From Acanthacorydalis orientalis (taxonomy: Eukaryota; Arthropoda; Insecta; Megaloptera; Corydalidae), in contig CM068315.1 in the NCBI GenBank assembly GCA_034766995.1, positions 52,318,162 to 52,382,161 on the forward strand: a stretch of DNA of 64,000 nucleotides. The letters run 5' to 3'. Numbering within the stretch: the stretch's first letter is position 1; the number at the start of each line of letters is the position of its first letter. Shown here piece by piece: positions 25,814 to 38,598 of the stretch. The notes beneath the pieces were generated by a model, which ran no database searches, was not told the DNA's origin, and worked only from the letters and a program-made list of their open reading frames with translations. The translations under genes were made by a program, and so were the position numbers.

Positions 25814-26724
25814 CACACATACATATGTACGTACATTTAAGAATAATGACAATAAAAATATCTCTTATTATTGCCAATTTCTTTCAATATAGTTTAAATC
25901 ATAATTACAATGACAAAGCTATAATAATAATAATAACTATATTAAATTAAACTATAAATTCTATCAAAAGTTTTCGCTAATACACCTTTTTATCTATGTT
26001 TAAATAATTAGATCATATTTGTGGCTTCAATTAACACAAAACATCATAATAAAATTTAGCTAATGTTTGTTTGTATATCACAATAGTAAATTTGGTCGCT
26101 ATGTATTAGTGCAAGAGTAAATCAAGGAGAATGTTTTCCTGTAAGAAAAATAGTATATTACACCATTACTGAGATTAAATTTTGATAGTTTTTGAAGAAT
26201 AAAAATATAAAATGAATGTTTAGACACAGAATAATATCGGTCACTGAAAATTTCATGAAAGTTTCCAAAATTAATGAATATTTTAAGAATGCCATTTTTT
26301 TGTTCATAAGGACTTACAATAATATATATATATATATACACAGATGGATAGATTTTAAAATTAATAACACAACAGAAAACAGTTACTTTATAAAAATGTG
26401 ATGCATTTTGTCGCATTTTTACTTTTTTTTTTCAAAATAAATAAATAAACAAAATAACTAAATATAATTCTGAGTTTGAAAGAATTGCCACTAATTGAAC
26501 ATTTGTCTTGCGTACTATTTCAATAAAAAGTAATGATAGACAATTTACAAAACCCACAACAGTCATTTAACACAGTTCATTTAAAATCAGTCATTTAAAG
26601 CAGTAATTTAGAACAGTATATTACAGTCGTAACATTTAAACAATGTTATGAGGTTTTTGTGTTAAACTAATGAAATAATGTTTGTATATTCATTATTATA
26701 TTATTTGGCTTTATGTGCGTATAT

Positions 26725-26762
<38 letters not shown>

Positions 26763-26847
26763 TTTTTGTATATACAAAGTAATAATAATTGAAATAAATA
26801 CATGTGAATTGTAAATCAAATATATTATTAAATATTGTTTTAAAATA

Positions 26848-26850
<3 letters not shown>

Positions 26851-26888
<38 letters not shown>
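26851..26888. repeat. (TA)n microsatellite
   Basis: Uninterrupted (AT)n of about 38 bases. Confidence 0.95.
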
Positions 26889-26889
<1 letters not shown>

Positions 26890-27657
26890 TTGTATATATA
26901 ATATAAATAATTGTACAGTAATCATCTGATCTACAACTCGCCGATAACCGTCTTTCTGATTTGAGTCATAGCAAAATTTGAAAACGTGAACCGATTTATA
27001 TCATATTTCTTTCAATTAACGTTCCCAGAATTTCTTTTTTATTTCTGGGATTTTCTGAATTTGAAAATGTATACCACTTATATATGTATACACTGAAATA
27101 TAATGCTTAAATATGTTTTATATTGGCTCAATTTAAAGCTTGTTTTCGTTGTGAAAAGTTTCATGTAATTAAAAGAAAATTTTTTTGGTGTTTTCGTTAA
27201 AAAAAATTTAATCTAGTTATCAGTAATTAGGCTAGGTAAATAAATAAATTAATTAAAATTATTTGTGATGTATATTAATTTAGATAAAATTAAATTTTAG
27301 AAATACATGAATTTTTAATTTTCCATAGACGTTTGTGTTTGAAATGAATTGCATTCTTGCATGTTCCATCAGCTGTCTTTTACAATGAAAGCACTGAAGA
27401 ATAAATTACAGAGGAATTGTCATTATGAATTAATGAAAATAACATTTTTATGTTAAACATGTGCAATATCACAATTATTTCGGAAAATATTACAAAGATA
27501 ATATTAAAGAAAAATGCAGAATAAAATACATCCACCTAACATCTATATTTAAATTCAGATCTCTTCTTAGTAATAAATGATAAGAAAATATATAAACACT
27601 TTGATTAAAAAAATATTAAAATTATGCTTTCATTTAATTTTATATACTTTTTTTATT

Positions 27658-27752
27658 TTACCAAGGAGTTCTGTCCCCTACTCGCTAATTTCGCCGACCA
27701 CTCGTGAGGTGGCATTCGCTCCCACTAGCTGAAGCTTGCTCCCCCCTAACAA
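27658..27752. other. GC-rich block, unassigned
   Basis: About 90 bases (GTTCTGTCCCCTACTCGC ... GAAGCTTGCTCCCCCC) stand out sharply from AT-rich DNA. They contain an imperfect hairpin around CCACTCGTGAGGTGG. There is no open frame of note and no tRNA or transposon-end motif that I recognise. It could be part of an old non-autonomous transposon or a regulatory element. Confidence 0.35.
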
Positions 27753-27759
27753 ATAACAG

Positions 27760-28171
27760 AAATTAACAAATTATACGCCCAAAAAATCAGCGTAAAATGT
27801 AAGTCGAAAATTTTTATTGGAAAAGTTTATAAAAATTAACAACAAAATACAATGTTAAAATGTATAATAATTTTTTTACCAGAAACTTCAGTGAATACAA
27901 TAATTTGAATAAATTTCTTATCAGTTTTACACTGAAATTGTATACCCTCTTTCGTTGTACACCATGGGAGAGCTACATACATATGACTGATGTCAAGCAA
28001 TCAGAGTAGAGACTACGTGATATCCATCAACCAATCATTGATGATCGGGATTGGAAATGGTTAACGTGCTACTTGTAGAGTGTAAAAGGAAGAGAGGTTG
28101 CGAGAAGGTGGTCAACAAGAGAAATACAAAAAAATGTTATCGAAATTTTACGATGAAATTATTTTTTAGAA

Positions 28172-28220
<49 letters not shown>

Positions 28221-28777
28221 TTGTCATAAAAAATTAAACTAAATATTCATAATTTATTAAAAACGAAATATTGAATTCATAAATAATTTTTATTTATTTG
28301 CAACAATGTATATATATATATATATATATATGTGCATGTATAAGTATGTGTATACTTTCCACATTACTCTGCAAAAAAATACTATTTTTGTGAGAATAAA
28401 GATTACAGTAACAAGTTGCTTTGTAAAGGACTTTCGCGAAAATGTGTTTATACGAATATTGTACAGTCTATATATAGCTGCTTATAGTGTGGTCTGTTTT
28501 TGACAGCTCTTGTGTCGAAATACATTATTTCATTTCATATAACAGAATCTTTGCTCTCCCTTGTATCGGTATATTTTCCTATTTCAATTTTATTTCTACG
28601 AAACTGATACAAAATATTATGAAGGTCCTTATTCAAATTACAATAAATGTTATGTATTACGGACATATTGATTTTTCAAAAATTCAACTATTGTTTATAT
28701 ATATATGTCTCTTTTGTAAATATTTTGGAAATATATCATCATATATTATCTAAATTAAAAATCTATTTAATCGAACA
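27760..28777. other. AT-rich non-coding DNA left of the mariner
   Basis: No supported gene. It contains (TA)n at 28173-28217 and 28309-28332. Several plus-strand frames of 60-90 codons run through or beside these tracts and show no protein motif. Confidence 0.55.
28173..28217. repeat. (TA)n microsatellite
   Basis: Uninterrupted (TA)n of about 45 bases. Confidence 0.95.
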
Positions 28778-30020
28778 ACGAGGGAGGTTTTGAGAGTAAT
28801 TTGGTTCGATATTAGAGAGAGCAGATTCAGATTCAAAATATATTTTATTTTTTGTCATAATCTCTTGGAAGGTCAACGCACTCGCCTCAATGTTACTCCA
28901 GATTCGCTATTTCCTCGAAGAAGTGAGTTTCATCAAGAAACTTAAAATAGCTGTTTGTGACCTCTATCGTCTCTTCATTCAATCCAAAACACTTTCCAGT
29001 CAAGACAATTTGCAATTTCTGGAGTCAAATCAGGATATTGGATATGAAATGATTTCTATCTTCAATTTGGTCAATTTTTGTTGAGGGACAACGGTTGAAT
29101 GAGCTAGTGCATTGTCATGGTGAAACCATACATTTACTTGGCCATTTCGGGACGTTTTTCCCCAATATCTGCCTTCAACTTCTCCGAAAGTGGTGGCTAG
29201 TAACTATTTCTTCCTTCTGATAATAATAGACCAAGAGAATTAATTTCGGATCGCAGAAAACTGAAGGCATCACTTTTACAACCGAGTGAACCATCTTCAC
29301 CTTTTTCGGAATTATTTCAAAACATTCAGTCCAAAGTTCTGATTTAGTTTTTGATTGATGTGCAATGGTGAATCCATGTATCATCATGGTTACAAAACTC
29401 CGAATGAAATCCTTTGGATTCTTCTTGCACAGAACCAAGAAATCGGATAACTTTCGTGTAAGAACTCGTTTTTGGTCTGCAGTGGCGCCCATCTTGTAGA
29501 AAATTTTTTCATACACAATTTATAATACAAAATGAAATACGTTCACTCGGTTGTGAAGCCTATGACCTCTGCTATCTCACTCATTTTCACTCGCTGGTCG
29601 GGCAAGGCCATATCGTGGGCTTTATTGATGATTTCTAGCGTGACAGTTGTTTCCAGACCTCCTGAGCGAGATGCAACTTCGATTCTCGTTCTATCACGTT
29701 TCAATTCATTCATCCAAAGTCGAACGGTTTCGTAAGAAGGACAAAATTCACTCAATGTAGAAAATATTCTCTCGTTGATTTCCTTCGATGTTTTCTCTTC
29801 CAAAAAAAGAACTAAATCCCTCATAGAATTCAGATTTTATCGATTTTGCACCTTCGTACGTAACGCTTGTGTCGAAGCAACTATGAAACGAAGAATTCAC
29901 GGCTGAATGACTTGTAACATCACATGCGTCACAAAAAAGGATGTAACTATATGAAAACATATGCAGATGTCTCTCTCTCTGTCAGCGAGTACACGAAGTT
30001 ATTTTTCAAACCGCCCTCGT
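28778..30020 (-). mobile_element. Near full-length, inactive mariner element
   Basis: About 1.24 kb, the usual size for mariner, bounded by matching inverted termini. The left end reads ACGAGGGAGGTTTTGAGAG. The reverse complement of the right end reads ACGAGGGCGGTTTGAAAAAT. The right end is followed by a TA-containing flank (ATTATA). The left flank (AACA) no longer shows the TA target duplication. The interior encodes a broken transposase on the minus strand. It differs in terminus type from the irritans-like mariner relics at 32.4 and 46.3 kb, so it is an independent lineage. Confidence 0.93.
28845..29833 (-). pseudogene. mariner transposase pseudogene (DD34D)
   Basis: Read on the minus strand in three frames, it recovers nearly the whole transposase. 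The N-terminal helix-turn-helix region includes CPSYETVRLWMNELKRDR, then IINKAHDMALPDQRVKMSEI. The linker reads KLCMKKFSTRWAP in a shifted frame, then KKNPKDFIRSFVTM. The first catalytic Asp, in DTWIHH (29365-29382), is out of frame with its surroundings. PKKVKMVHSVVKVMPSVFCD follows, then FHHDNALAH with the second Asp (about 29101-29127). The third acidic position is degraded (PDLTPE where PDLAPSD is expected). The C-terminus reads GLNEETIEVTNSYFKFLDET and ends near RDYDKK. At least three frame changes and several stops make it non-functional. No initiation codon remains at the expected N-terminus. Confidence 0.9.
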
Positions 30021-30118
30021 ATTATAGCAAATATCAGCTACATAAAAATTGAGTATTCTCCTACATTGTATACTATTATATTAAAAGTTAAAATTTATGT
30101 CAAATAATGAAAACTATA

Positions 30119-30156
<38 letters not shown>

Positions 30157-30779
30157 TACATGAGTAAATATTACATGTGATAATTCAGAGTGGTATACAT
30201 GGAGAACGATGTGCTTGATTAATTGATTTGTATGCAGTAACAGCTAATGAGATTTAAACAATCCGTTTAATTTGGATTTTTATTTCGATTGAAAAAAATA
30301 TCGGATATAATAATTAACATGTTTAAATTAAATAATCGGCTTAACAGTAGATTCGTTAAATTGTTCATATCAAAAATCGAAATATTTACAATTTTGTGTT
30401 TAAAATTATAAAAATATTTCATGTATAGATGTGTATTGTTCATTTAAACCGTTTACAATCTAGTTAATTTTTATAGTAAGATTAACAAAAGAAAATAAAT
30501 ACAAAAAATTTATCACGATAATTAACCATTTTGAAGATATATATTTCCTCTTAATATCAATGGTGTTAAGTCCAGTGAATGGGAAAAAACTAATCAAGTT
30601 ATTAAATATGTCAGGAATAGTTCTGATTTTTCGAAACAAGACTATCATTAATAATTTTCTTTATTATATATATATATATTTATAAATTGTTTTTCAGTAT
30701 ATATATATATATTTAGAAAATGCTGTAATATTTACTTTCCAGCTTTACTTTCATCATCAGATAAATTGCATTCATACTT

Positions 30780-30820
<41 letters not shown>

Positions 30821-30840
30821 CATACATACATACATACATA
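30021..30840. other. AT-rich non-coding DNA
   Basis: No supported gene. It holds (TA)n at about 30117-30153, 30665-30680 and 30699-30712, and a compound (CA)n-(TA)n-(CATA)n tract at 30779-30840. Confidence 0.6.
30779..30840. repeat. Compound (CA)n-(TA)n-(CATA)n microsatellite
   Basis: (CA)n, then (TA)n, then six or so CATA units. It ends at the TA that precedes the pogo-like terminus CAGTGAACCC. Confidence 0.95.
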
Positions 30841-31168
30841 CAGTGAACCCTCGAATAACGCGTTCCCCTATAACGCGGATTCGTATATCTCGACGAAAAA
30901 ATTGCAACCAGAACTCATAAAACGCGATAAACATCCTCGTATAACGCTTCTTTTATAATTAAATAACTTACCCAAGTCATGTTTTTACTTTAATTAAAGG
31001 AATTTTATTCAAAATGTTTAATTTATGTTAAGATGCAAAGATGCATTTGAATCCGCATAAGTAAATTTGTGCAAAACAATTACACCACGCTCACAGTTCA
31101 TACATAACACATGTGGTTCGTATAATGCGGTTTCCTATAACGCAGTCGCATCCACCGCGTTGTTTGGG
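30841..31168. mobile_element. Possible pogo/Tigger-type DNA transposon remnant
   Basis: It begins CAGTGAACCCTCGAATAACG directly after a TA dinucleotide. Pogo-family ends of the form TA|CAG...CCTCG...TAACG are common in animals. TATAACGC recurs inside (about 30870, 30944 and 31137), and a second CG-rich cluster lies at 31110-31168 (TCGTATAATGCGGTTTCC). No matching inverted end or transposase was found. The right side is cut by a (TA)n tract. The family assignment is from motif similarity only. Confidence 0.45.
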
Positions 31169-31171
31169 AGT

Positions 31172-31226
<55 letters not shown>
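31172..31226. repeat. Compound (CATA)n-(TA)n microsatellite
   Basis: Three CATA units, then (TA)n, then TGTATATA. Confidence 0.95.
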
Positions 31227-31229
31227 ACA

Positions 31230-31944
31230 GAGAAAGGGAGAAATGAATGAATGAGCGTCCTTATATCCAAAAAAAGTTTCAATCCAAAATTGATTGAAGA
31301 TCTCATGCATATATACCGTAAATCGAAAACTGCATACTGAAATATATTTCTGAACACGAAAAAAAATCAATATTTTATGAATTTATTTGTCAAAATTTGT
31401 CAGTTGAGTGCACGTAACTAAATTGGATTTATTCATCTTTTTTATATTGATTTATTTTATTTACTTACGTTCGAGTTTTAAATAAACATTCCTACCCGAA
31501 TCGTTAATTTTTCAGAAATGCAATCGTTAATTTACAATAAGTTAATATCGGTTCACTGCAGTATTATAAATATCATTTTGAAAATAATCGACGGAATTAT
31601 GTTACTCGAAATTAGTTAATCTATCAGTGTGTAAACATAATATACAATAATTAGCAGAACAGCCACCACGCAATAGTTGTCTGCAAAGATCTTATTAATC
31701 AGTGGACACAAACACCGAGAGGTTAGCGCTTTGATGCTCATATGTTTGCCGTTGAATTTGAATAACGTGTTTAGTATGTATATGTTTACACTGGTACAAA
31801 CATTTGCAAACAAGCAGCACTAATAGTTAACTTCGATGATTAGGGATTTATACATACATAAATTAATTCACAGATAAGCATGTATCTTGTTAGGTTGAGT
31901 AACAGTTTATACTTCTTTCCCTTTTTATTCATATATATATATAT
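31230..31944. other. AT-rich non-coding DNA between two pogo-like remnants
   Basis: No supported gene. Composition is somewhat more balanced at 31610-31860. A 65-codon minus-strand frame there has no recognisable motif. Confidence 0.5.
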
Positions 31945-31945
31945 A

Positions 31946-32060
31946 CGTCCCTCGATTTATACGGTAGATTTTATACACTTTTTTTAGACATGGTAAAAAA
32001 TCCCTCCGTTTACACGGACATGTTACACGTGGTATCAATTTACGCGGTCTGAAAATATAT
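31946..32060. mobile_element. Second possible pogo/Tigger-type end
   Basis: CGTCCCTCGATTTATACGG lies just after a (TA)n tract, followed by related inner sequence CCTCCGTTTACACGG and TCAATTTACGCGG. The wording (CCTCG, then repeated TTTA-ACG steps) parallels the element at 30841. No partner terminus was found. Confidence 0.4.
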
Positions 32061-32403
32061 TTTTCTATAATCTTTAATTAATTTACTATACATCAATGAG
32101 ACCCAATTTATTACTTAACTATTCTCATTATATCATTCTGACTTTTTTCGGTTAGTAGAGAGCATTTTACTGCGTTTTAATTTGTGATCAGATCAGCTTT
32201 ATGTCGAATCCCCGAAGCGAAACATCACTAGCACTCAAAGATAACAAGTAGTAAGCAAATAAGGAGGATTAAACAATATTATTTTTTCTTTAGTATTTTT
32301 TTTTTCATATTGGCGATGACTACGCGGTTTTCTTCCAAGTCAGAAAAATTTAACGAATAAATTGAAAGACGGATATATATATATATATATATACATACAC
32401 ATA

Positions 32404-32482
32404 TAAGGTCGGTAAAAAAATAACTGCGGTTTTTGTTATGAATTTGAAGGTCATAAACTGCAATTATTTTCCTACTGATCTA
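32404..32482. mobile_element. 79-bp mariner-derived MITE
   Basis: Two inverted termini lie almost back to back. The left is TAAGGTCGGTAAAAAAATAA and then CTGCGGTTT. The right, reverse-complemented, is TAGATCAGTAGGAAAATAAT and then TGCAGTTT. Its right half shares ATAATTGCAGTTTATGACC and the next five bases exactly with the left end of the deleted mariner at 46340. It therefore looks like a tiny non-autonomous derivative of that family, comparable in design to the 80-bp MADE1 element of humans. Confidence 0.8.
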
Positions 32483-32489
32483 ATATGTA

Positions 32490-32640
32490 TATAGGCATAT
32501 TAACATATATATACACAAACACATAATACTGTACATTACACGTTTATGTTTTATTTGTAATATAAAATCTACTTGCCATTTAATCAAGTTGAAAACACAG
32601 ATATCTGAGTTTAAATACTATAAAAGGAATATTAAAACGT

Positions 32641-32679
<39 letters not shown>

Positions 32680-33544
32680 TATTTGTATCTAGTATAATTT
32701 CTGAAAGTAAATTTAGTCTTTGTGCCAAGTATAATAAGTTTTAAATATACAAGGGTAACGAAAATTGTTTTAAATCTGTAGATTGACTTAAATTGCTAAT
32801 TATAAGTGAATTTTATTTTTAAAGAAAAATTACACACACACATATATATATATGTACATACTTGTGTCTGTGTGTGGCTGTGCGGAGGAGTTTGTGTGTG
32901 GGTGTGTGTGGTTCTTTATGGGTGGACGTCTGTGTACGAGCGCGTAACTCAACTATGTAATTGAGAATTCACAGAACAACTATATTCTCTCTGTTCTAAA
33001 AACAAGTTTTACTAATGAAGCACCAAAAGTAGTTCTAGGAAAGTACCAAATATTATGTACTTTATGATTTAAAGATCAGTACATTAATAAATTTAGTATT
33101 TTTATATCAAAATTCTCTTAATACACATTAATCAATTTAAATATGATATTTTTTCGATATATCTGAAAGCACTATGCTCGTTATATCAGAGTTAGATTAT
33201 GTGTGCATGTTTTGATAAACAGACATACATATATGTTATATATATATACATATATACATTTCAATATTATTGATATATAAATAATTTTATTTGATTTATA
33301 TTTTATTATTTGAGATATATTTGATTATTATTTTGTAATATGAAATTATTTCATCAATTTTTCAGTTTCAAGCAAGATTATGTTGTTTAAAGTTTCCTGA
33401 GAAATGATAAGATATATTTTAGAAAATATTTATTCTTCATTTTATTAATGAAAAAATAATAATTATTATACTAAAAGAGAAATACTATTGTTATCAAGAT
33501 TTATAGACATTAAAAATATGTTAATACTTTCACTATCTTCTTAC

Positions 33545-33584
<40 letters not shown>

Positions 33585-34429
33585 AAAACTTATCACGGTT
33601 TTGAAAATTAAACAAATTTTCAAATATATTCTAACTTTCAAAAGGATTATTTAAATATCTATTCATTTCATCATTCCACTTAAAGAATTCTATTAATATT
33701 TACAACTACTTTTATAATTTATTTGAAATATATTATGAAGTAAATTATTTTTATTATCAAATAACATTTATTATAGAAAAATCTAAATGCAAAATATTAA
33801 GCTGCTATATATAATTTAAATTTATATTTTAAATTTTTATATATACATACACACATAAAAACTAAATGAATTCAAAAACACGTAATTATTTCTAAGTCGT
33901 GAGGAAATATTTCAATTGAAAATTGCTAGTTATACTTCGAAGTAAAAGGAATGTATATGAGGTTTTCAATATTTAACACCATATTTCATTAGACTACCTA
34001 GAGACTTGGTAAACACGAGCAATATTTCTTGCATCTTATATACAACTCGATTCCATGCAACATATAAAATATATATAGAACAACAGATATAAGTAAAACA
34101 TTTGTAACTGCAGTGGTAAATAATCTAGAATTTTATGAAAAAAAGTGTAATTTTATTAATGAAAAATCTGTTTTAATTCTAAATTTTCTTAAAAAAAAAT
34201 GACTGCATATTATTGTAAAATATTAATTTGTATTTTTATAATGTACTTGTAAGTAAAGAAATTTTTTCTTATATATATATATATATTGTTGATTATTGGA
34301 ACATGAAAAAATTAAAAAAAATTATAAAATCTGGAATCGTATTCCAATTTATTATAAATATATTCCGAACAATAATTTAATTAAATTTACTTTTAACTTT
34401 AAAAAATATAGAAAATGTTTATTAATAAC

Positions 34430-34470
<41 letters not shown>

Positions 34471-35630
34471 ATAGATAGATATACATATATGTATGTATGT
34501 ATATGTATGTAATACATATGCAAATTTTTAAACTTAAATTTATGCACGAACAAATAGTATCTGGAAACAAACATAATTATGAATAAACTTCTCCATTTAA
34601 GTGCGTTTTGTTTTCTGTGTTAAAACAACTCTTTTAAAAACAAATATAACTTTTGCTTATTTTTTACATCTGAGCAGTCTAAAATATGATTTATTTCACT
34701 TTCCCTTATATACGACATTAATTCAGTTTTAGCACTGCTTCTTCATCCTTGCCATGTGTAAGAAAATCTTTATACAGTTGCATAAAAATATTCTTTCATT
34801 TTTGTTTTATTCTTTGTATTTTTTCATTCTCTCTCCTTTTTTATAATACACACATTCGCAATCCTCACATTTATATATATATATTTATATATATATATAT
34901 AATTGTATAGTTAGCAAATATGTTTTGTGTGTGTAATTATAAAAATATTCATGTTTTTAAATAAATATGTATCATAATAAATTTATGACTATAAACAAGG
35001 AACATATAAAATTATTGTATATATATATATATACATACACATGGAGTACTAATATAAATTAGATGTTTATTAAATGTAAGATTATTAAAAATTATTGATG
35101 AAGAGAAAATTTAATAATAAAAAAAGGAAAAGCAAGAAAATTGGAAATATTTATTCTTATAAATCATTTATTCGAGTTTAAACTATCAAATCTAAATTGA
35201 ATTTGTTATAAAAGTATTTTTAGATTTTTTTATCATTACGAAAAATATTTATATCTATGTTATTTAAAACTGAGCGGTATTCTAAATAAAATATTAAAGA
35301 GCCTCAAAATATACATGATATATGTGTATATATATATATATACATATGTGTATATATATATATATATAATTTGTAATTAGTAAATTTCGTGTATAAACTG
35401 GTACAAGGAAAACTTTCAAAATTCTGTTCACAAACTTAAACAAACTCTATAAACTAACATATGTTTATTCCTCAAATGTAGAACTATTAACGTCTCCAAC
35501 TCTTCAATATGTTGTATTTGACTTCTTCAATAAAACAGAAAAAGATACAGAAAATTGAATAAACGCGAACTTTTTTTCTGAATATAATGTTTTGTGTAAA
35601 CGGAGAACATTTAACTTGTTCTCTATTTCA
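32490..35630. other. AT-rich non-coding DNA with microsatellites
   Basis: No supported gene. (TA)n lies at about 32645-32674, 33549-33578, 34872-34902 and 35018-35034, with compound tracts at 34432-34510 and 35321-35369. A GT-rich stretch is annotated separately. Confidence 0.6.
32832..32945. repeat. (CA)n/(TA)n tract followed by GT-rich sequence
   Basis: (AC)n-(AT)n is followed by about 70 bases of irregular GT/GGT-rich sequence (TGTGTGTGGCTGTG ... GTGTGTGGGTGTGTGTGG). Alternating purine-pyrimidine of this kind can adopt Z-DNA. No gene context is visible. Confidence 0.75.
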
Positions 35631-35639
35631 TATAAGCGT

Positions 35640-35860
35640 GCTTGTCGCGGGCACTTTCAGAATTTTTGTCGTCAGAAAAGTTTGTGTTGTGTTATGAAGA
35701 TATGATATCCTTTTTTTTGTTTTCTCTTGGGAAATGCCATTTGTAGGTTGGAGCAAATCAACAACCATATAACGTCAAAGAGCAGCACACATGCTCGGGG
35801 CGCGTTGTCTCGACTATAAGCACTGTACCCTGAAGCACTACTGCACTTTTCTCAACGTTT
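35640..35860. other. Balanced-composition block, unassigned
   Basis: It includes GTCGCGGGCAC and CTCGGGGCGCGTTGTCTCG. There is no sizeable open frame. It could be a promoter, an enhancer or a transposon relic. Confidence 0.3.
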
Positions 35861-36083
35861 ATATAAAAAAAAACACACATACACTCGTTATTTCACACAC
35901 ACACATGTATATATATATGTATGTATACATAGACGTGGTATGTTAGTAAATTATTTTACAAATATTCAGCATATTTCGCTACAAGTTGTTTATAACGAAT
36001 TTTATCATTGCTTTGACACATTCGCCTTGAAAAATTGTACTTTTCAGCTTAAAATAAATAATTAAAAACTGGTATATATAATT

Positions 36084-36090
<7 letters not shown>

Positions 36091-36136
<46 letters not shown>
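36091..36136. repeat. (TA)n microsatellite
   Basis: Uninterrupted (AT)n of about 45 bases. Confidence 0.95.
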
Positions 36137-36140
<4 letters not shown>

Positions 36141-36599
36141 CATGTTTGTGCGTGTATTTGTGTTAAAGTTCTCATTAATTATTTTCAATATAAATAAATA
36201 ATAAACTATACGAGAGAATGTAGTTACATTTTCATTTATTTTAATTATTTTCCACAGTTGAAAAGTTATTACCACCGAGATAAACTTTGCAATAAATGTA
36301 AAAAAGATCTGTTTTCAAGTTTACATTTCAATCCGAATATCATTTGCAATTTAAATTATGTTTTAGACATTGAATTTTGAATTTAGAAGAGAACCATTTG
36401 ATGATGTATTCCATCTCTAAAAGCTTTTTCGGTATTTTTGAATTTATAAATGCTATTCTTTGAATACGAATGATTATATCAGTGAAGCGTAAGGAGTCTT
36501 TCTTTAATGAACTAATATAGGTATAAATAAAAGCGTATTTGAAAATATTTGTATCTTTTCATCTATATTTTTTTGTAATCTCAATAAAGAGATTTACTT

Positions 36600-36649
<50 letters not shown>

Positions 36650-36763
36650 TATATATATTATAGTGATTTTTTTATATTATTTATATTTTAATTAATTATT
36701 TTTTTAATTAATTCGTTGCTTCACTTCATTTTTTATAAAGAAAAGTCTATATATGATTATATA

Positions 36764-36804
<41 letters not shown>

Positions 36805-36978
36805 TATACACACGAGTATATATACATGAATAACTGATTTCGTTTTCAGATTTGTTTAATTACTTTGATTTAGAGTGATAGAAGAAGTGCTTTATTTTTA
36901 ATTTAATTTTCAAAGTTTCAATTGCGTTTTCACATAGAACAATAATTTATTCATTACATTTTCATTTAGATCCATACA

Positions 36979-37017
<39 letters not shown>

Positions 37018-38535
37018 TAGAGAGAGAGAGAGTGAATGTGCATGTGTGGAGTAGATAGAAAGATACAAGAAAAATATATTATCTCTTATGATTAAAGTTA
37101 TATCAAAAATTAATTAAATGACGTATAGTATGATTCTTCATATTTTATTTTGAAAAGGGGAAATTTATGTAAAATAATTAAAATATAAAAAAGTTAGTGG
37201 TAAAATTATCGTGTTAATAAATCTTTTGGACTAAAGTGTGTTTTTTTTTAATATTCTTAAGTGTTTTTTATCTTTGGATTTATTTTCATATTTTTATTAT
37301 TGTTTTATTTTAATGATTGTGAACGTGAACTTTATTAATACCTATTAATTAAAGTAACTAATTAAAGTTTCATTTTTATAAATTAACATTTTATTTATTA
37401 AAGGTTAATGTAATTTTTTTTATAATCGACGATTATTTTATTTATAACAATATCTTGTATACATTATTTTCAAATAAATAATCCTGAAATGTTTATTTTT
37501 CGGTGCTTTAAGAGCATAAATTTATTAATATGCACAATAAAATAATTATTCTATATTTAAGCTTAATTCTTTTTTTATTGATTTTTAAATGTTTATTTTG
37601 ATATATATTTTAATAAACCTTAGTTAATTAAATATCTAACCGCTTTAAATAATTATTTTATTTTTATAATTCAAAATATATTTTCTTAAAAAAATAAAAT
37701 CAAGTTTTATTAAATTACTATAATTAAAGGCTAAAAAAATTCTACAAAAACAATAAAAGCAAAAACAAAGTATTGTTTGTGTTTTTAAGAACTATCACTT
37801 TATATATAATATTAACACAAGTATTTCATGATTTGAATAGATTAGTACTATATTTTATTTCAACTATTCTGAATCACACTCCAGTCTTAACAGAACAACA
37901 AATGTATATCTTTTCAGTATAAAATATATTCCGTGCTAATGATAGTGATAGATGATACATGTCTGTACTTGAGCACCATTTATTATAGATTACAAAAATA
38001 TATTTTTAGGTTTATACGATACGTCAGTCGACAATAACACATCAATGTGATATTGATATATTGATGTTTTCGATTGCATTGAAAGTTGGCATGTTTTAAA
38101 AAAAATTAAGAGTGTTGCGAAGACGGCTGACAGTTAAACAGGAGATCTTTTGACATCAAGACACAATTCATAAAGAAAAACCATTCCCGATATTGCATAA
38201 CTGCCTGAGAACAAAGTGAAAAGTTTGATCATAAGTCACGGACTGTTTTAGATTGCTTTCGCTGATATTGAAAGGTAATCTATTTTATTGAAATTTTTAT
38301 CTTGATTATTATAAAAACCTGTTTCAAATATGTGAAAAAATAAAGAAACATTTTTTTTAATTTTATTGCTCTTTATAGAAAACACCGTTTTTTGATCTTT
38401 TTTAAAATGTGCGTTAGAATTTAAAAATAAGTATTATAAATCAGTAGAATTATTTTTAAAGTTTAAAATCAAATTATTTTAAAATTAAAATTATCAAAAT
38501 TTCAAGTATTATATATTTACACTCAAATTATTTAC

Positions 38536-38597
<62 letters not shown>
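38536..38597. repeat. (TA)n microsatellite
   Basis: Long (TA)n with one ACA step near its left end. Confidence 0.95.

Positions 38598-38598
<1 letters not shown>

Larger units (their letters stand above)
22100..27655. other. AT-rich non-coding DNA with microsatellites
   Basis: No supported gene. Besides the tracts listed separately, (TA)n lies at about 24677-24711, 25435-25461, 25781-25815, 26322-26340, 26727-26763 and 26851-26888. A purine-rich GAGAAAGAGAGAGAGAG run lies near 23340. The interval 25500-25690 is less AT-rich but shows no motif. Confidence 0.6.

Noticed and set aside
28890..29735. Plus-strand frames of 64 and 67 codons
   Set aside because: They are antisense to the mariner transposase pseudogene.
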